This document shows, piece by piece, positions 30,957-41,409 of a stretch of 64,000 bases of DNA; the stretch's first letter is position 1, and every line of letters starts with the position of its first letter. The stretch spans positions 62,001 through 126,000 of the forward strand of contig CACPCZ010000002.1 of the NCBI GenBank assembly GCA_902632555.1, in the 5' to 3' direction. The position numbers and the translations under genes are program-made. Source of the stretch: an uncultured SAR86 cluster bacterium (GTDB taxonomy: Bacteria > Pseudomonadota > Gammaproteobacteria > Magnimaribacterales > D2472). The notes under the pieces are model-generated. The model was given only the letters and a program-made list of their open reading frames with translations. It had not been told where the DNA came from and did no database searches.

Positions 30957-31515
30957 TAGTTAATATACTCCCATCAAACATATGCGGTGGCACTAATAAA
31001 TTTGTTGATGCTGGAACACCTTTAAAAACTCTTCCTACAATATCGAACATTGAACCATGGCAAGGACAAAAAAATCCACCATTCCATGTAGCATCCCAAG
31101 GCTTGGGTTCAACCTCAGGAAAATATTTTGGAGCACATCCTAAATGAGTGCATACACCTGAAAAAACTGAATATTCTGGATTTTTTGATCTTGAAGGATT
31201 TAAGCCTTTATAAGGTTCTTCAATTAAATCTGAATTAGGGTCGGCTAATTTAGGTACACTCAGATCTAGAGATGCCAAGCTCTCTTTAGTATGTCTCACT
31301 ATGAAAACTGGCTGTTTTCTCCAGGCGACTTGTATTTGTTGTCCAAATTGCATTTTTGATACATCTAATTTTACTGCTGCACCTGCGGCTTTAGCTTTTG
31401 CACTTGGGTTCCATGCAGCAATAAAGGGTGTCGCTGCAAATGGAATACCAGAAAGACCAACGGCGCTTGTCAAGCCAATTAATACTTTTCTTCTTGTCTT
31501 ATCTTTTTCTTGCAT
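30934..31515 (-). CDS. petA: Rieske iron-sulfur protein
   Basis: CTHLGCAPKYFPE and FFCPCHGSMFD ligand motifs, N-terminal RRKVLIGLTSAVG signal. Confidence 0.97.
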   Translation of the reverse strand: MQEKDKTRRKVLIGLTSAVGLSGIPFAATPFIAAWNPSAKAKAAGAAVKLDVSKMQFGQQIQVAWRKQPVFIVRHTKESLASLDLSVPKLADPNSDLIEEPYKGLNPSRSKNPEYSVFSGVCTHLGCAPKYFPEVEPKPWDATWNGGFFCPCHGSMFDIVGRVFKGVPASTNLLVPPHMFDGSILTIGEDREL

Positions 31516-31614
31516 TCAGGCTGTGTGCTACTCAAATAACGCAAAAATTATAACATAATTATGCAATATAAAATTTAGTTATAATTGAAAATAAGTATTA
31601 AATATTTAGGATAA

Positions 31615-32022
31615 TTATCTTTTAGAAAACTGCTTACTTTTTCTAGCTTTAACAAGACCAGGTTTCTTTCTCTCTACCCTTCTAGGATCTCTAGTAAGAA
31701 GGCCTGCTTTCTTAAGTTGAGGCCTCAATTCCTCATCATATGAAGTTAAAGCTCTTGAAATACCATGACGAATTGCACCAGCTTGACCGAAACTACCACC
31801 GCCTTTAACTTTTACATCCAGATCAACTTTCTCAATTAAATCGACAAGCTCAAGTGGTTGCATAACAAGCATCTGCGCAACTTTTCTACCAAAGTATTCA
31901 TCAAGTTTTCTGTCATTTACTAAAATATTTCCTTTACCTTTTTTTAAATAAACTCTTGCTGAGGAAGTTTTTCTCCTACCTGTTGCGTAATGTACATCTG
32001 TGCTCATATAGTTGGGTTCCAC
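31615..32022 (-). CDS. rpsI: 30S ribosomal protein S9
   Basis: [20 protein letters not shown] ... [14 protein letters not shown]. Confidence 0.98.
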   Translation of the reverse strand: MEPNYMSTDVHYATGRRKTSSARVYLKKGKGNILVNDRKLDEYFGRKVAQMLVMQPLELVDLIEKVDLDVKVKGGGSFGQAGAIRHGISRALTSYDEELRPQLKKAGLLTRDPRRVERKKPGLVKARKSKQFSKR

Positions 32023-32444
32023 TCTTTAGGTTGTTGAGATTCATGATCATGACTGGGACCACGAAATACTTTTAATTTTTTTATAATAGATTTGCCTAAT
32101 TTATTTTTTGGTAACATTCCTTTAACAGCTTCTTCAATTATTTTTTCAGGATTTTTTTCATTAAGTTCTCTAAATGTTTTTGTTTTTAATCCCCCGGGAT
32201 AAAGTGAATGTGAATAATACTTCTTATTTTCAAATTTTGATCCCGTAACCCTTATCTTTTCAGCATTTATAACAACAACGTAATCTCCTCCATCTGTATG
32301 AGGTGTATACGTTGGTTTATCTTTGCCTCTTATTCTGTCAGCAATCTTTGTTGCAACCCTTCCTAAGACCATGTCAGCAACATCTATTACAAACCAATCT
32401 CTGTTAATGTTTTCTTTTTTTAATGAGAAAGTTTTCATATTCAT
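32004..32444 (-). CDS. rplM: 50S ribosomal protein L13
   Basis: [34 protein letters not shown], rplM-rpsI pair. Confidence 0.98.
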   Translation of the reverse strand: MNMKTFSLKKENINRDWFVIDVADMVLGRVATKIADRIRGKDKPTYTPHTDGGDYVVVINAEKIRVTGSKFENKKYYSHSLYPGGLKTKTFRELNEKNPEKIIEEAVKGMLPKNKLGKSIIKKLKVFRGPSHDHESQQPKEWNPTI

Positions 32445-32519
32445 TTAAATTGAGATCGAATATTAATGTTTAGTGAGAAATATATCAATGTTTATAGGTA
32501 TTTTAATTAAAAAATTTGG

Positions 32520-33560
32520 CTAACTTAAATGGTGAAATGAAATCATTTCCTTCAGTCTGCTTTCACATCTATCCCAAATAATCCCTAATTTTTCTCCAGA
32601 ATAGGTCTTTGAAATATCATGGCTGTTAAAAAAGAATCTAACTTTTGATTTTTCTTTATATGCTATATCAACAAAAGAAATGAACCTTCTTATTATATCA
32701 AGCGAATCGTCATCACACTCCATGAAATCACTTATAAAAATCCAATCATATCTGTCACATATAAAAATATAGTCATCTGTGCCTGTTGCCTGTCTAAAGA
32801 AATTCGAAAATTCTATCCATAATAAATTATTAATAACCAGCTTACATTCAAAATCTCTATTATTGACTGCAAGTTTTGAACTCAAAAATTTCTCAGCATC
32901 AACATTGCCGCTAATTAGTTCTCTAATATCATTATCTGAATAATTTTTAGCATCAGCATTAAATTCCATAATTTTTTTTGTCCTATAGTCGGTTCCTGCA
33001 TCAAGTTCAAAAATCTCCAATTTCTGTTTTAGTATTTCCATAGAATCTAAAAATTTTTTTCTTTGTAAGCCGTCTTTGTATAAATCATTCGGATGTGCAT
33101 TTGATGTAATAATAATATTTAATCCGTCATGAATTAGTTCAGAGATCAGGTTGCCAATTATCATCGCATCAGCAACATCTTCAACTTGAAATTCATCAAT
33201 AAAAAGCAACTGACAATCTTTATAAAGCGCCTTCTTTACCTTGATTAGAGGATTTTTTTTGCCTGAATATTCAGAAAGTTTCTTATGAATAAATTTCATC
33301 AGATCAATATAGTGAAAGCTCTTTGTAACTATATTTGTGCAACTTTTTATAAAAGTTTGTGTAATAAGAGTTTTTCCTCTGCCTACATCACCCCAGATAT
33401 ATATTCCTGACTTTTTTATATTTTTTTTGATCCTAAGATTAAAAATACTCTTTTTATTAAATTCTATTGAGCAAAGATTATCTATTAAAATAATTTGTGA
33501 GGAATCGGGTTTAATACCTTGGTTTTTTAGTTCATCAATGATATTTTGTGAAGCTGGCAT
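32520..33560 (-). CDS. zapE: Cell division protein ZapE (AFG1-like ATPase)
   Basis: GIYIWGDVGRGKTLI, LLFIDEFQVEDVADAMI. Confidence 0.93.
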   Translation of the reverse strand: MPASQNIIDELKNQGIKPDSSQIILIDNLCSIEFNKKSIFNLRIKKNIKKSGIYIWGDVGRGKTLITQTFIKSCTNIVTKSFHYIDLMKFIHKKLSEYSGKKNPLIKVKKALYKDCQLLFIDEFQVEDVADAMIIGNLISELIHDGLNIIITSNAHPNDLYKDGLQRKKFLDSMEILKQKLEIFELDAGTDYRTKKIMEFNADAKNYSDNDIRELISGNVDAEKFLSSKLAVNNRDFECKLVINNLLWIEFSNFFRQATGTDDYIFICDRYDWIFISDFMECDDDSLDIIRRFISFVDIAYKEKSKVRFFFNSHDISKTYSGEKLGIIWDRCESRLKEMISFHHLS

Positions 33561-33561
33561 T

Positions 33562-34548
33562 ATGAAACAATCTCGAACATATGGATTAAATTATTTACTT
33601 GTTATTTTCTTAACATTTGCAGTCACATGGTACTTTATAACAGATAACAAAAACAAATTAGTTTCGGCCGTTGATAAATCTATAGAATCAGTAGTAACAA
33701 TTTCTTCACAAAACAATTCCTCATATTCAAAAAGTAAAAATGGAATTGGATCAGGTGTAGTTTTTTCAAATGAAGGCTATATTGTTACTAATCTGCACAT
33801 CCTTAATAGCCAAAATATAAATGTAAAGCTATCTAACGGAAAGAACTATCCTGCTAATATTATTGGAATTGATAAAAACGCTGATATCGCTGTTCTTAAA
33901 ATAACAACTGAAGATGACCTTAATCCTATAAATATTGCGGATAGCGACAATCTTAAAATTGGAGACAAAGTTTTAGCAATTGGCAATCCATATGGAATTG
34001 GTATATCAGTTTCTAATGGCATTATTAGTGCAACTGGTCGAGATTATGGAAATCCATATCTTCAATTAATTCAAACAGATGCAGCAATTAATCCTGGAAA
34101 TTCTGGTGGGGCTTTAATAAATGAAAACGGAAATCTTATTGGAATTAACTCAAAAATTTTTTCAAGCACTGGAGCATATCAAGGTATAGGTTTTGCAATT
34201 CCATCCAATCTTGTTGTGGAGATAGCAACACAACTGATTAGGTTTGGTAAGGTAAAGTCACTATGGATTGGCAATTTCAGAGTTTCTCAAATAAATCTTA
34301 AAATAAACAATAAGTTTACGCCGGGTCTAAGGATTGTAGAGATGGAAAAAATAGGGCCACTTTTCGAAAAAGGCATTAAAATTAATGACATTATAATCGG
34401 AATTAACGATCAGGATAGCAATTGGAATAATCTAATACAGTCTTTAAGATTTGCTACACTTGGAGAAAATTTAAAACTTGACTTTTACACTTACTCTAAT
34501 GAATTTCAAACATATGAATTTAAATACTTAGACGAAATGGTCAACTAG
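33562..34548 (+). CDS. degS: DegS/AlgW-type periplasmic serine protease (trypsin-like plus PDZ)
   Basis: N-terminal TM, GYIVTNLHIL, DKNADIAVLKI, TDAAINPGNSGGALIN; start corrected to 33562 (the ORF track extends into zapE). Confidence 0.88.
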   Translation: MKQSRTYGLNYLLVIFLTFAVTWYFITDNKNKLVSAVDKSIESVVTISSQNNSSYSKSKNGIGSGVVFSNEGYIVTNLHILNSQNINVKLSNGKNYPANIIGIDKNADIAVLKITTEDDLNPINIADSDNLKIGDKVLAIGNPYGIGISVSNGIISATGRDYGNPYLQLIQTDAAINPGNSGGALINENGNLIGINSKIFSSTGAYQGIGFAIPSNLVVEIATQLIRFGKVKSLWIGNFRVSQINLKINNKFTPGLRIVEMEKIGPLFEKGIKINDIIIGINDQDSNWNNLIQSLRFATLGENLKLDFYTYSNEFQTYEFKYLDEMVN

Positions 34549-35800
34549 GTAATCTCACAATATCAGCACCTAAATAATTAAGCTTCTCCTCAATTCGTTC
34601 ATATCCTCTATCGATATGATAGATTCTGTCTACTACAGTCTCGCCATTTGCACATAAGCCTGCCAAAATCAGACTAGCAGAAGCCCTAAGATCTGTTGCC
34701 ATTACTTGTGCACCATATATTGATTTAACTCCTTTAATCTTTGCATGATTGCCTTTGACCTCTATATTACATCCCATCCTATTCAACTCTAAAATATGCA
34801 TAAATCTATTCTCAAAAACAGTTTCATATATATTCGAAGTACCACTTGAAATTGCATTAATTACAGAAAATTGTGCCTGCATGTCAGTTGGAAATTCTGG
34901 GAAAGGAGCAGTTGTGATATCAACAGGACGTGGTGAATCCAAATCCATGTTAATTGATATTGAACTATCCTCATAATCGATATTTGCTCCTGCATTCCTT
35001 AATTTCTCAATTACTCTCATTAGTCTATTTGGATTTATTCCATTAATTGTAATATTGCCTTTTGTGACTGCAGCTGCAACAAGATAAGTTCCAGCCTCAA
35101 TTCTGTCAGCTGGAATGTCAAAAATTGTTCCAGAAAGTTTTTTGACACCATTTATTAATATTCTGTCTGATCCGGCTCCCTGAATGTCTGCACCCATAGA
35201 GTTTAGCATATTAGCTAGATCAACTATCTCAGGCTCTTTTGCAACATTTTCAAGTATTGTTGTACCTTCAGCAAGCGTCGCTGCCATCATTAAATTCTCT
35301 GTACCTGTAACTGTTATCCCATCAAATTTAATATTTGTGCCAAAAAGTTTTTTTGCCGATGCTTCAATGTAACCGTTTCTTAATTTAATAGAAGCGCCGA
35401 GCTGCTTTAGAGCATCCAAATGAAAATTTACTGGCCGAGTTCCAATGGCACAACCACCAGGTAACGCAATTTTAGCTTTTCCATATTTTGCTAAAAGTGG
35501 ACCGAGTACCAATATTGAAGCTCGCATTGTTTTTACTAGCTCATATCTAGCTTCAATGTCTTTGAGATTTGATGAAGATATTGTGAAATCCATGTTTTCA
35601 TCTAACAAGATTTCTGATCCCATTGAGCCTAATAGTTCAAACATTGTTGTAATATCTTGCAGATATGGAAGATTTTTTAAAACTACCTTTTCATCACACA
35701 AGATCGTAGCTGCTATCATTGGCAAAGCAGCATTTTTTGCACCAGAACAACTTATCTTTCCTGATAGGGAATTACCACCTTTGATGAGAAGTTTTTCCAT
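34541..35800 (-). CDS. murA: UDP-N-acetylglucosamine 1-carboxyvinyltransferase
   Basis: GGNSLSGKISCSGAKNAALPMIAA, PGGCAIGTRPVNFHLDAL. Confidence 0.97.
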   Translation of the reverse strand: MEKLLIKGGNSLSGKISCSGAKNAALPMIAATILCDEKVVLKNLPYLQDITTMFELLGSMGSEILLDENMDFTISSSNLKDIEARYELVKTMRASILVLGPLLAKYGKAKIALPGGCAIGTRPVNFHLDALKQLGASIKLRNGYIEASAKKLFGTNIKFDGITVTGTENLMMAATLAEGTTILENVAKEPEIVDLANMLNSMGADIQGAGSDRILINGVKKLSGTIFDIPADRIEAGTYLVAAAVTKGNITINGINPNRLMRVIEKLRNAGANIDYEDSSISINMDLDSPRPVDITTAPFPEFPTDMQAQFSVINAISSGTSNIYETVFENRFMHILELNRMGCNIEVKGNHAKIKGVKSIYGAQVMATDLRASASLILAGLCANGETVVDRIYHIDRGYERIEEKLNYLGADIVRLPS

Positions 35801-35802
35801 GA

Positions 35803-36018
35803 CTAGCTTGATCTAGTTTCTAGACTGAGTGCATGAAGCTCACCAGACTCAAATTTATTTTCTAAAAGCTTCATGATTTTCTTATGTTGATTTACAAGTG
35901 ACATATCTTTGAAAGCCTCTGAAACAACAATTAATCTAAGATTGCATGCATCTCCCTCAAATGTACACACTGCATCAGGAATGTTTTTTAGAATGGTACT
36001 TTCAATAATATCTCGCAT
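35803..36018 (-). CDS. ibaG: BolA/IbaG family protein
   Basis: 71 aa, CTFEGDACNLRLIVVSEAFKDMSLVNQHKKI; upstream of murA. Confidence 0.88.
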   Translation of the reverse strand: MRDIIESTILKNIPDAVCTFEGDACNLRLIVVSEAFKDMSLVNQHKKIMKLLENKFESGELHALSLETRSS

Positions 36019-36642
36019 TTAAGTGATTCCTGCAGTTCCAGCATCTGAAACCCAGTTCTCTAAAGTCAAAGCAATATTTTCATCATGTGTAATTGCTAAT
36101 GCTTGAAACTGATTTCTAAAAGTTAATCCCAAATTAACTCCATTGATAATAATATTAACTATTTTCCATCCATCTTTACTATTTCTAAGTTTGTATGAAA
36201 TTGGATATGTGCTCGTACCGGTATCAAGAATTTGTTTAACTTCAACATTTTGCAGAGTTATATCTTTATCATCCGGAAATTTTGTTGTAATTGTTGAATT
36301 TCCCCACTGTGCTAAAGTTTCTGCATAAGTATCTAACAGAGAATCTTTAAAAATGTTTACAAATTGTAATCTCTCATCTTTTGTTGCAAGAAGATAATAT
36401 TTTTTTCCCATTACGCTAGCAGCAACTCTTCTAAAGTCGATCATTGGCTCAAAAATTTCTTTAATTTTTTGTTCGTAAAGTTCTCTATTAGTTTCAAATA
36501 AAAATGCCTCGGTTGTTAGGATCTCAACCATTTTCTGAGCATTTGTATCTATGAAAAGATAAGGATTTTCCTCTGAGTAAAGTTTATATGAATTTAAAAG
36601 AATAAAAAAAAGAAGAAAATTATTTTTAAGTAGTTGTAACAT
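36019..36642 (-). CDS. mlaC: Phospholipid transport periplasmic protein MlaC
   Basis: Signal peptide, FDFRRVAASVMGKKYY-type motif (MIDFRRVAASVMGKKY), WKIVNIIINGVNLGLTFRNQF; start placed at 36642. Confidence 0.87.
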   Translation of the reverse strand: MLQLLKNNFLLFFILLNSYKLYSEENPYLFIDTNAQKMVEILTTEAFLFETNRELYEQKIKEIFEPMIDFRRVAASVMGKKYYLLATKDERLQFVNIFKDSLLDTYAETLAQWGNSTITTKFPDDKDITLQNVEVKQILDTGTSTYPISYKLRNSKDGWKIVNIIINGVNLGLTFRNQFQALAITHDENIALTLENWVSDAGTAGIT

Positions 36643-36691
36643 TAGTCTATTATAACATTTGAATATTTCATTATTTTCAAAAAACATAATT

Positions 36692-37660
36692 ATGAAAAAA
36701 AAATTTAACTACATTGCTTCTGCAAAAAGAACTCTAAAGATTGAGTCTGATTCAATTAAAAATATTTCAAATCAGTTAGATGGTTCATTTTCAAAATTAT
36801 GTGATCAAATTATAAACTCAAAAGGTATTTTGATTGTTATGGGTGTTGGAAAATCTGGGCATATTGGTCAAAAAATTGCTGCAACTTTGTCGAGCACTGG
36901 AACTGCATCAATATTTATTCATCCAACTGAGGCTGCTCATGGTGATATGGGTCTTATAAATAAAAGAGATCTAATTTTATTAATATCAAATTCTGGTGAG
37001 ACCGATGAAATTATAAATATCTTGCCCTCACTAAAAAGGCATTCTAAAAAAATTATTTCTTTAACGAGCAGTAAAAGTTCCTCTATATCAAAAAATGCTG
37101 ATATCTCTATAGTAATAAAATCTAGCAAGGAGGCATGTCCTTTAGATTTAGCTCCAACATCATCAACTACAAATGCTCTAGCATTTGGTGATGCGCTTGC
37201 AATAGCCTTACTAGAAGCAAAAGGCTTTTCCAAGAAAGATTTTGCATATTCACATCCAGCAGGAAAACTAGGAAAGAAGCTAATTACGAAAGTTAAAGAC
37301 CTAATGCATACCGGAAATTCTGTACCAAAAGTTGATCATAAAATGATTCTTGATAAAGCATTGATTGAAATAACAAAGAAAAATTTAGGCATAACTTTGG
37401 TTACGAATAAACATAAAGTAGTAGGAATTTTTACCGATGGTGATTTGAGAAGATGTATAAACAATAAAATAGATATTCAAACAACCAAAATTTCTGAAGT
37501 AATGACAAAAAATTTTAAAACTGTAAATGCAAATGACTTAGCAGTTGATGCAGCAGAAATTATGGAAAAAAATAAAATTTTTACAGTGGTTGTGAATAAA
37601 AATAATAAAAATATTGGGGTAATTTCAATGCATGATCTAATAGAAGCAAGGATTTTATAA
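36692..37660 (+). CDS. kdsD: Arabinose-5-phosphate isomerase (SIS + CBS)
   Basis: VMGVGKSGHIGQKIAATLSSTGT, FIHPTEAAHGDMG, two CBS domains. Confidence 0.96.
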   Translation: MKKKFNYIASAKRTLKIESDSIKNISNQLDGSFSKLCDQIINSKGILIVMGVGKSGHIGQKIAATLSSTGTASIFIHPTEAAHGDMGLINKRDLILLISNSGETDEIINILPSLKRHSKKIISLTSSKSSSISKNADISIVIKSSKEACPLDLAPTSSTTNALAFGDALAIALLEAKGFSKKDFAYSHPAGKLGKKLITKVKDLMHTGNSVPKVDHKMILDKALIEITKKNLGITLVTNKHKVVGIFTDGDLRRCINNKIDIQTTKISEVMTKNFKTVNANDLAVDAAEIMEKNKIFTVVVNKNNKNIGVISMHDLIEARIL

Positions 37661-38071
37661 TTGCAAAATTTAATAGCCCTATCCTTAACTGCCTGCGTTA
37701 TGAGCTTAGCAAATTTTGCTTTCGGAGATAATATAAATATCAGTTCTGATATTGTTGAAATTAATAAATCATCAAACTCGATATCATTTACTAATAATGT
37801 AAGAATCGATTCTGAGTATATAAATGTTTTGGCTAACCAAGCAGTATTAGATAATGATAAAGATACTATCTCTGTATATGGAAATCCATCTTTAATTTCA
37901 TCAAATAATCCTAATAATTTATTTAAAGGACAGGCAAAGAAAATAATAATATTTACAGATGAGAAAATACATTTAATTGGTGAAGCAAGTATGAACTATG
38001 AAAATATTAATATTTCCTCAAATAAAATATTATTTAATCCACAAACTGGTAGCTTGTCGTCACAAGAATAA
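37661..38071 (+). CDS. lptA: Lipopolysaccharide transport periplasmic protein LptA
   Basis: TTG start, signal peptide, OstA-like repeats; directly upstream of lptB. Confidence 0.78.
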   Translation: MQNLIALSLTACVMSLANFAFGDNINISSDIVEINKSSNSISFTNNVRIDSEYINVLANQAVLDNDKDTISVYGNPSLISSNNPNNLFKGQAKKIIIFTDEKIHLIGEASMNYENINISSNKILFNPQTGSLSSQE

Positions 38072-38784
38072 TGTTAAAAATAGATTCTATTTCAAAAAAA
38101 ATTAAAGGAAAGGCCATTTTAAAAGATCTTTCATTTGAAGTTAGTTTTGGAGAAATATGTGGTCTTCTCGGGCCAAATGGTGCTGGTAAAACATCAACAT
38201 TTTACATCGTAGCTGGCTTAAATAGTGCAGATAGAGGTCATATAGAATTAGATAAAAAAGACATTACAAATATACCGATGCATCAAAGATCAAAATTAGG
38301 TATTAAATATTTGCCACAAGAGCCATCAATATTTCAAAATTTAACTGTAAATGAAAATCTGATTGGATTGGCTGAATTAACATTTGATAATAAAAAAGAT
38401 ATTAAAGATTTTGTTGAAAAATCTATTGAGGAGTTTGGATTAAAAGAGATCTGCGACCTAAAAGGAAGAGAGCTTTCGGGTGGACAAAGAAGAAAAGTTG
38501 AGATTGCGAGAACTTTAGCGACTGATCCAAAATTGATATTACTTGACGAGCCTTTTGCTGGAATTGATCCAATGGCTATAGAAGATATTAAGGATGTCTT
38601 AAAGTCCCTTAAAAATAAAAATATTGGTATTTTAATAACTGATCATAATGTTCGTGAAACTTTAGAACTATGTGATCATGCAGCAATTATTAATGATGGA
38701 AAAATTATTGCACAAGGAACAAAAGATGATTTGATATCCAATCGCATCGTAAAAGAAGTTTATTTAGGAAATATGTACAATTAA
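38071..38784 (+). CDS. lptB: LPS export ABC transporter ATPase LptB
   Basis: GLLGPNGAGKTSTFYIVAGL, LSGGQRRKVEIARTLATDPKLILLDEPFAGIDP. Confidence 0.97.
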   Translation: MLKIDSISKKIKGKAILKDLSFEVSFGEICGLLGPNGAGKTSTFYIVAGLNSADRGHIELDKKDITNIPMHQRSKLGIKYLPQEPSIFQNLTVNENLIGLAELTFDNKKDIKDFVEKSIEEFGLKEICDLKGRELSGGQRRKVEIARTLATDPKLILLDEPFAGIDPMAIEDIKDVLKSLKNKNIGILITDHNVRETLELCDHAAIINDGKIIAQGTKDDLISNRIVKEVYLGNMYN

Positions 38785-40059
38785 ATGGGAATTGTTCTAT
38801 CTCAAAAATTTAAACAAAGTCAAAAACTCTCATTAACTCCATCTCTTAAAAAATCTATAGATTTACTTCAGCTTTCGAGATATGAGCTAATAAATAAAAT
38901 ACAGCAAGAGATTGAAGAAAATCCATTTTTAGAAAAAGTTGATGATTTTGAGATTTCTTCGACAAAGGAAAATTTTGATTTTGATCAAGAATCTTGTAAA
39001 AGTTTACGAGAAAGCATGCTTGACCAGGTTAACGATCTTAATTTAGATGATCATACAAAAAATATTGCAATTTTAATAATTGAAAATATAAATGAAATAG
39101 GAAGATTAGAGGAGCACACTGAAGAATTAGAATATATCTCAAAATTTAAATTTAAAGAAAAGGAAATAGAATCTGTCCTAAAAAATATAATTCATAATAT
39201 GGATCCACCTGGAATAGGATATAGAAATCATAAAGAATGTATTCACATTCAAATAAAAAGTAAAAACATAACCGATAGCTTGTTCGAAATATGTGAGCAA
39301 ATTATTTTCAATGATTACTTAGATGATCTTGATAAAATTGAAAAAAGTTTTATAGATGGGGGTGGCGATTTAAAATTATTTAACTTAGCTTTAAAAGAAA
39401 TAAGAAAATGTGACCTAAGTCCGGGATTGAACTTTGAAAAAACCAGATACGTTTATCCAGATCTTAAAATTTTAAAGGAAGATTCAGTAACAAAGATAAG
39501 ATTTATTGAGAGTAATTTTCCAAAAATACAAGTTGATGAAAATCTAATAAGTGATATCAAGAGAGATTTAAAAAAAAATAAAAATCCTAAAATTTCCGCG
39601 AAAATTGCAGATGCAAGATGGTTGTTATCTTCCATCAAAAAGAGAAATGATACCGTACTTAAAGTTGGTGAATACATTTTTAAAAAACAAATCAGCTTTT
39701 TTGAAAACAATCCTATGAAAATACAAACATTATCAAATAAAGAAATTTCTGAAAAATTAAATATCCATCCTTCAACAGTATCAAGAATTTTGAGAAATAA
39801 ATATGTTGAAACACCAAAGGGTGTAATTTCTTTAAGAACTTTGATGGTTTCATCTGTATCAAAATCTAGAGATATTACATCTACTCAATTAATGAAGCTA
39901 ATAGAAGAAATTATTAAACATGAAAGAAAGCCTAAAAGTGATAGACAAATTACATTAGAATTAAATAAAAAAGGTTTTAATTTGGCAAGGAGAACAATTA
40001 CTAAATATAGAAAGAAGAATAATATACCATCCTCAAGATACAGAAAATTATTAAGTTAA
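38785..40059 (+). CDS. rpoN: RNA polymerase sigma-54 factor
   Basis: LTPSLKKSIDLLQLSRYELINKIQQEIEENPFLE, HPSTVSRILRNKYVETPKG, RpoN box ARRTITKYRKK. Confidence 0.96.
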   Translation: MGIVLSQKFKQSQKLSLTPSLKKSIDLLQLSRYELINKIQQEIEENPFLEKVDDFEISSTKENFDFDQESCKSLRESMLDQVNDLNLDDHTKNIAILIIENINEIGRLEEHTEELEYISKFKFKEKEIESVLKNIIHNMDPPGIGYRNHKECIHIQIKSKNITDSLFEICEQIIFNDYLDDLDKIEKSFIDGGGDLKLFNLALKEIRKCDLSPGLNFEKTRYVYPDLKILKEDSVTKIRFIESNFPKIQVDENLISDIKRDLKKNKNPKISAKIADARWLLSSIKKRNDTVLKVGEYIFKKQISFFENNPMKIQTLSNKEISEKLNIHPSTVSRILRNKYVETPKGVISLRTLMVSSVSKSRDITSTQLMKLIEEIIKHERKPKSDRQITLELNKKGFNLARRTITKYRKKNNIPSSRYRKLLS

Positions 40060-40062
40060 AAT

Positions 40063-41409
40063 ATGGTCATGGATAGGACAGAGCAACAAAATAACCTTGA
40101 GACAATTTTAGATGATTCTTCAAATCTATCGCTAAATCAAATCAGAAGGTTATTAAATAAGATGTCTCCGTCTGAAATTGCTCATATGCTCGAATCGTCA
40201 CCACCGAAACAAAGAAACTTTTTATTTTCGCTATTAAAAACTGAAGAGGAAGGAGATGTTTTGTTTGAATTAGGAGAAGAAATTCAACAAGATCTAATTT
40301 CCAATATATCAAATGAAGAACTTACTGAAGCCGTCAAAGAATTAGAACTAGATGAGATTGTAGACATTCTTCAAAATTTGCCTGAAGAAAGAATGAAAAT
40401 GGTTCTTTCAAGCATGTCACAAGTTGATAGAAAAAGAATTGAAATGGGCTTAACATTTCCAGAAAATACAGCAGGTGGGTTACTTAATACAGATGTTATA
40501 AGCGTAAGGCCTGAAAATTCAATTGATGTTGTTATAAGCTATTTAAGGGGACAAAAAAAACTTCCAGATAATACAGATAAAATCTTTGTCGTAAATGACG
40601 AAAATGAATATTTGGGTGAAGTATCAATTGGTGAAATTATTACAAAAGATCCTTCTATGCTCGTCAGAGAAATAATGGAAACTGAATCTACTGCTCTTAA
40701 TGTAAATATGGATGATAAAGAAGTTGCAACACTTTTTGAGAGAAACGATTTGGTTTCTTCAGGAGTAATTGATGATAATAGAAGATTAATTGGAAGAATA
40801 ACAATTGATGATGTTGTAGATGTCATAAGAGAAGATGCAGATCAAAATTTATTGGGCATGGCTGGAGTAGCTGAGGATACATTTGCTCCACCAGGAAGGG
40901 CTGCAAAAAGCAGAGTTTTTTGGCTTAGTATGAATCTAATTACTGCTTTTATAGCTGCCAGTGCTATTAATCTTTTTCAAGATGCTCTTGATAAAATCGT
41001 TTATTTGGCTGTACTGATGCCAATAGTTGCAAGCATGGGAGGAGTGGCTGCAACTCAAACTCTTACAATTGTTCTCAGAGGATTAACATTGGAACAAATA
41101 AATACATCAAATATAGGTTGGTTATTTAAGCGCGAGCTAGCTGTCTCAATAATTAACGGAATTGTTCTATCTTTATTAGTTGGTGTGTCTACTTTTGTTT
41201 GGTTTGAAGATAAGATGTTAGCAATTTTAATATCATGTGCATTGGTAATAAACCTTATAAGCTCTGTAATTGCAGGAATACTAGTTCCATTAATTTTAAG
41301 AAAGCTTAATCAAGATCCAGCAATTGGAGGAAGTGTAGTAGTTACGACAGTTACAGATGTAATAGGCTTTATATCCTTTCTTGGCCTTGCAACAATATAT
41401 TTAATTTAG
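40063..41409 (+). CDS. mgtE: Magnesium transporter MgtE
   Basis: MgtE N domain, CBS, C-terminal TM with MPIVASMGGVAATQTLTIVLRGL. Confidence 0.95.
   Translation: MVMDRTEQQNNLETILDDSSNLSLNQIRRLLNKMSPSEIAHMLESSPPKQRNFLFSLLKTEEEGDVLFELGEEIQQDLISNISNEELTEAVKELELDEIVDILQNLPEERMKMVLSSMSQVDRKRIEMGLTFPENTAGGLLNTDVISVRPENSIDVVISYLRGQKKLPDNTDKIFVVNDENEYLGEVSIGEIITKDPSMLVREIMETESTALNVNMDDKEVATLFERNDLVSSGVIDDNRRLIGRITIDDVVDVIREDADQNLLGMAGVAEDTFAPPGRAAKSRVFWLSMNLITAFIAASAINLFQDALDKIVYLAVLMPIVASMGGVAATQTLTIVLRGLTLEQINTSNIGWLFKRELAVSIINGIVLSLLVGVSTFVWFEDKMLAILISCALVINLISSVIAGILVPLILRKLNQDPAIGGSVVVTTVTDVIGFISFLGLATIYLI

Noticed and set aside
33337-33561. N-terminal extension of the degS ORF
   Set aside because: Lies antisense in zapE; the plausible start with TM segment is 33562.
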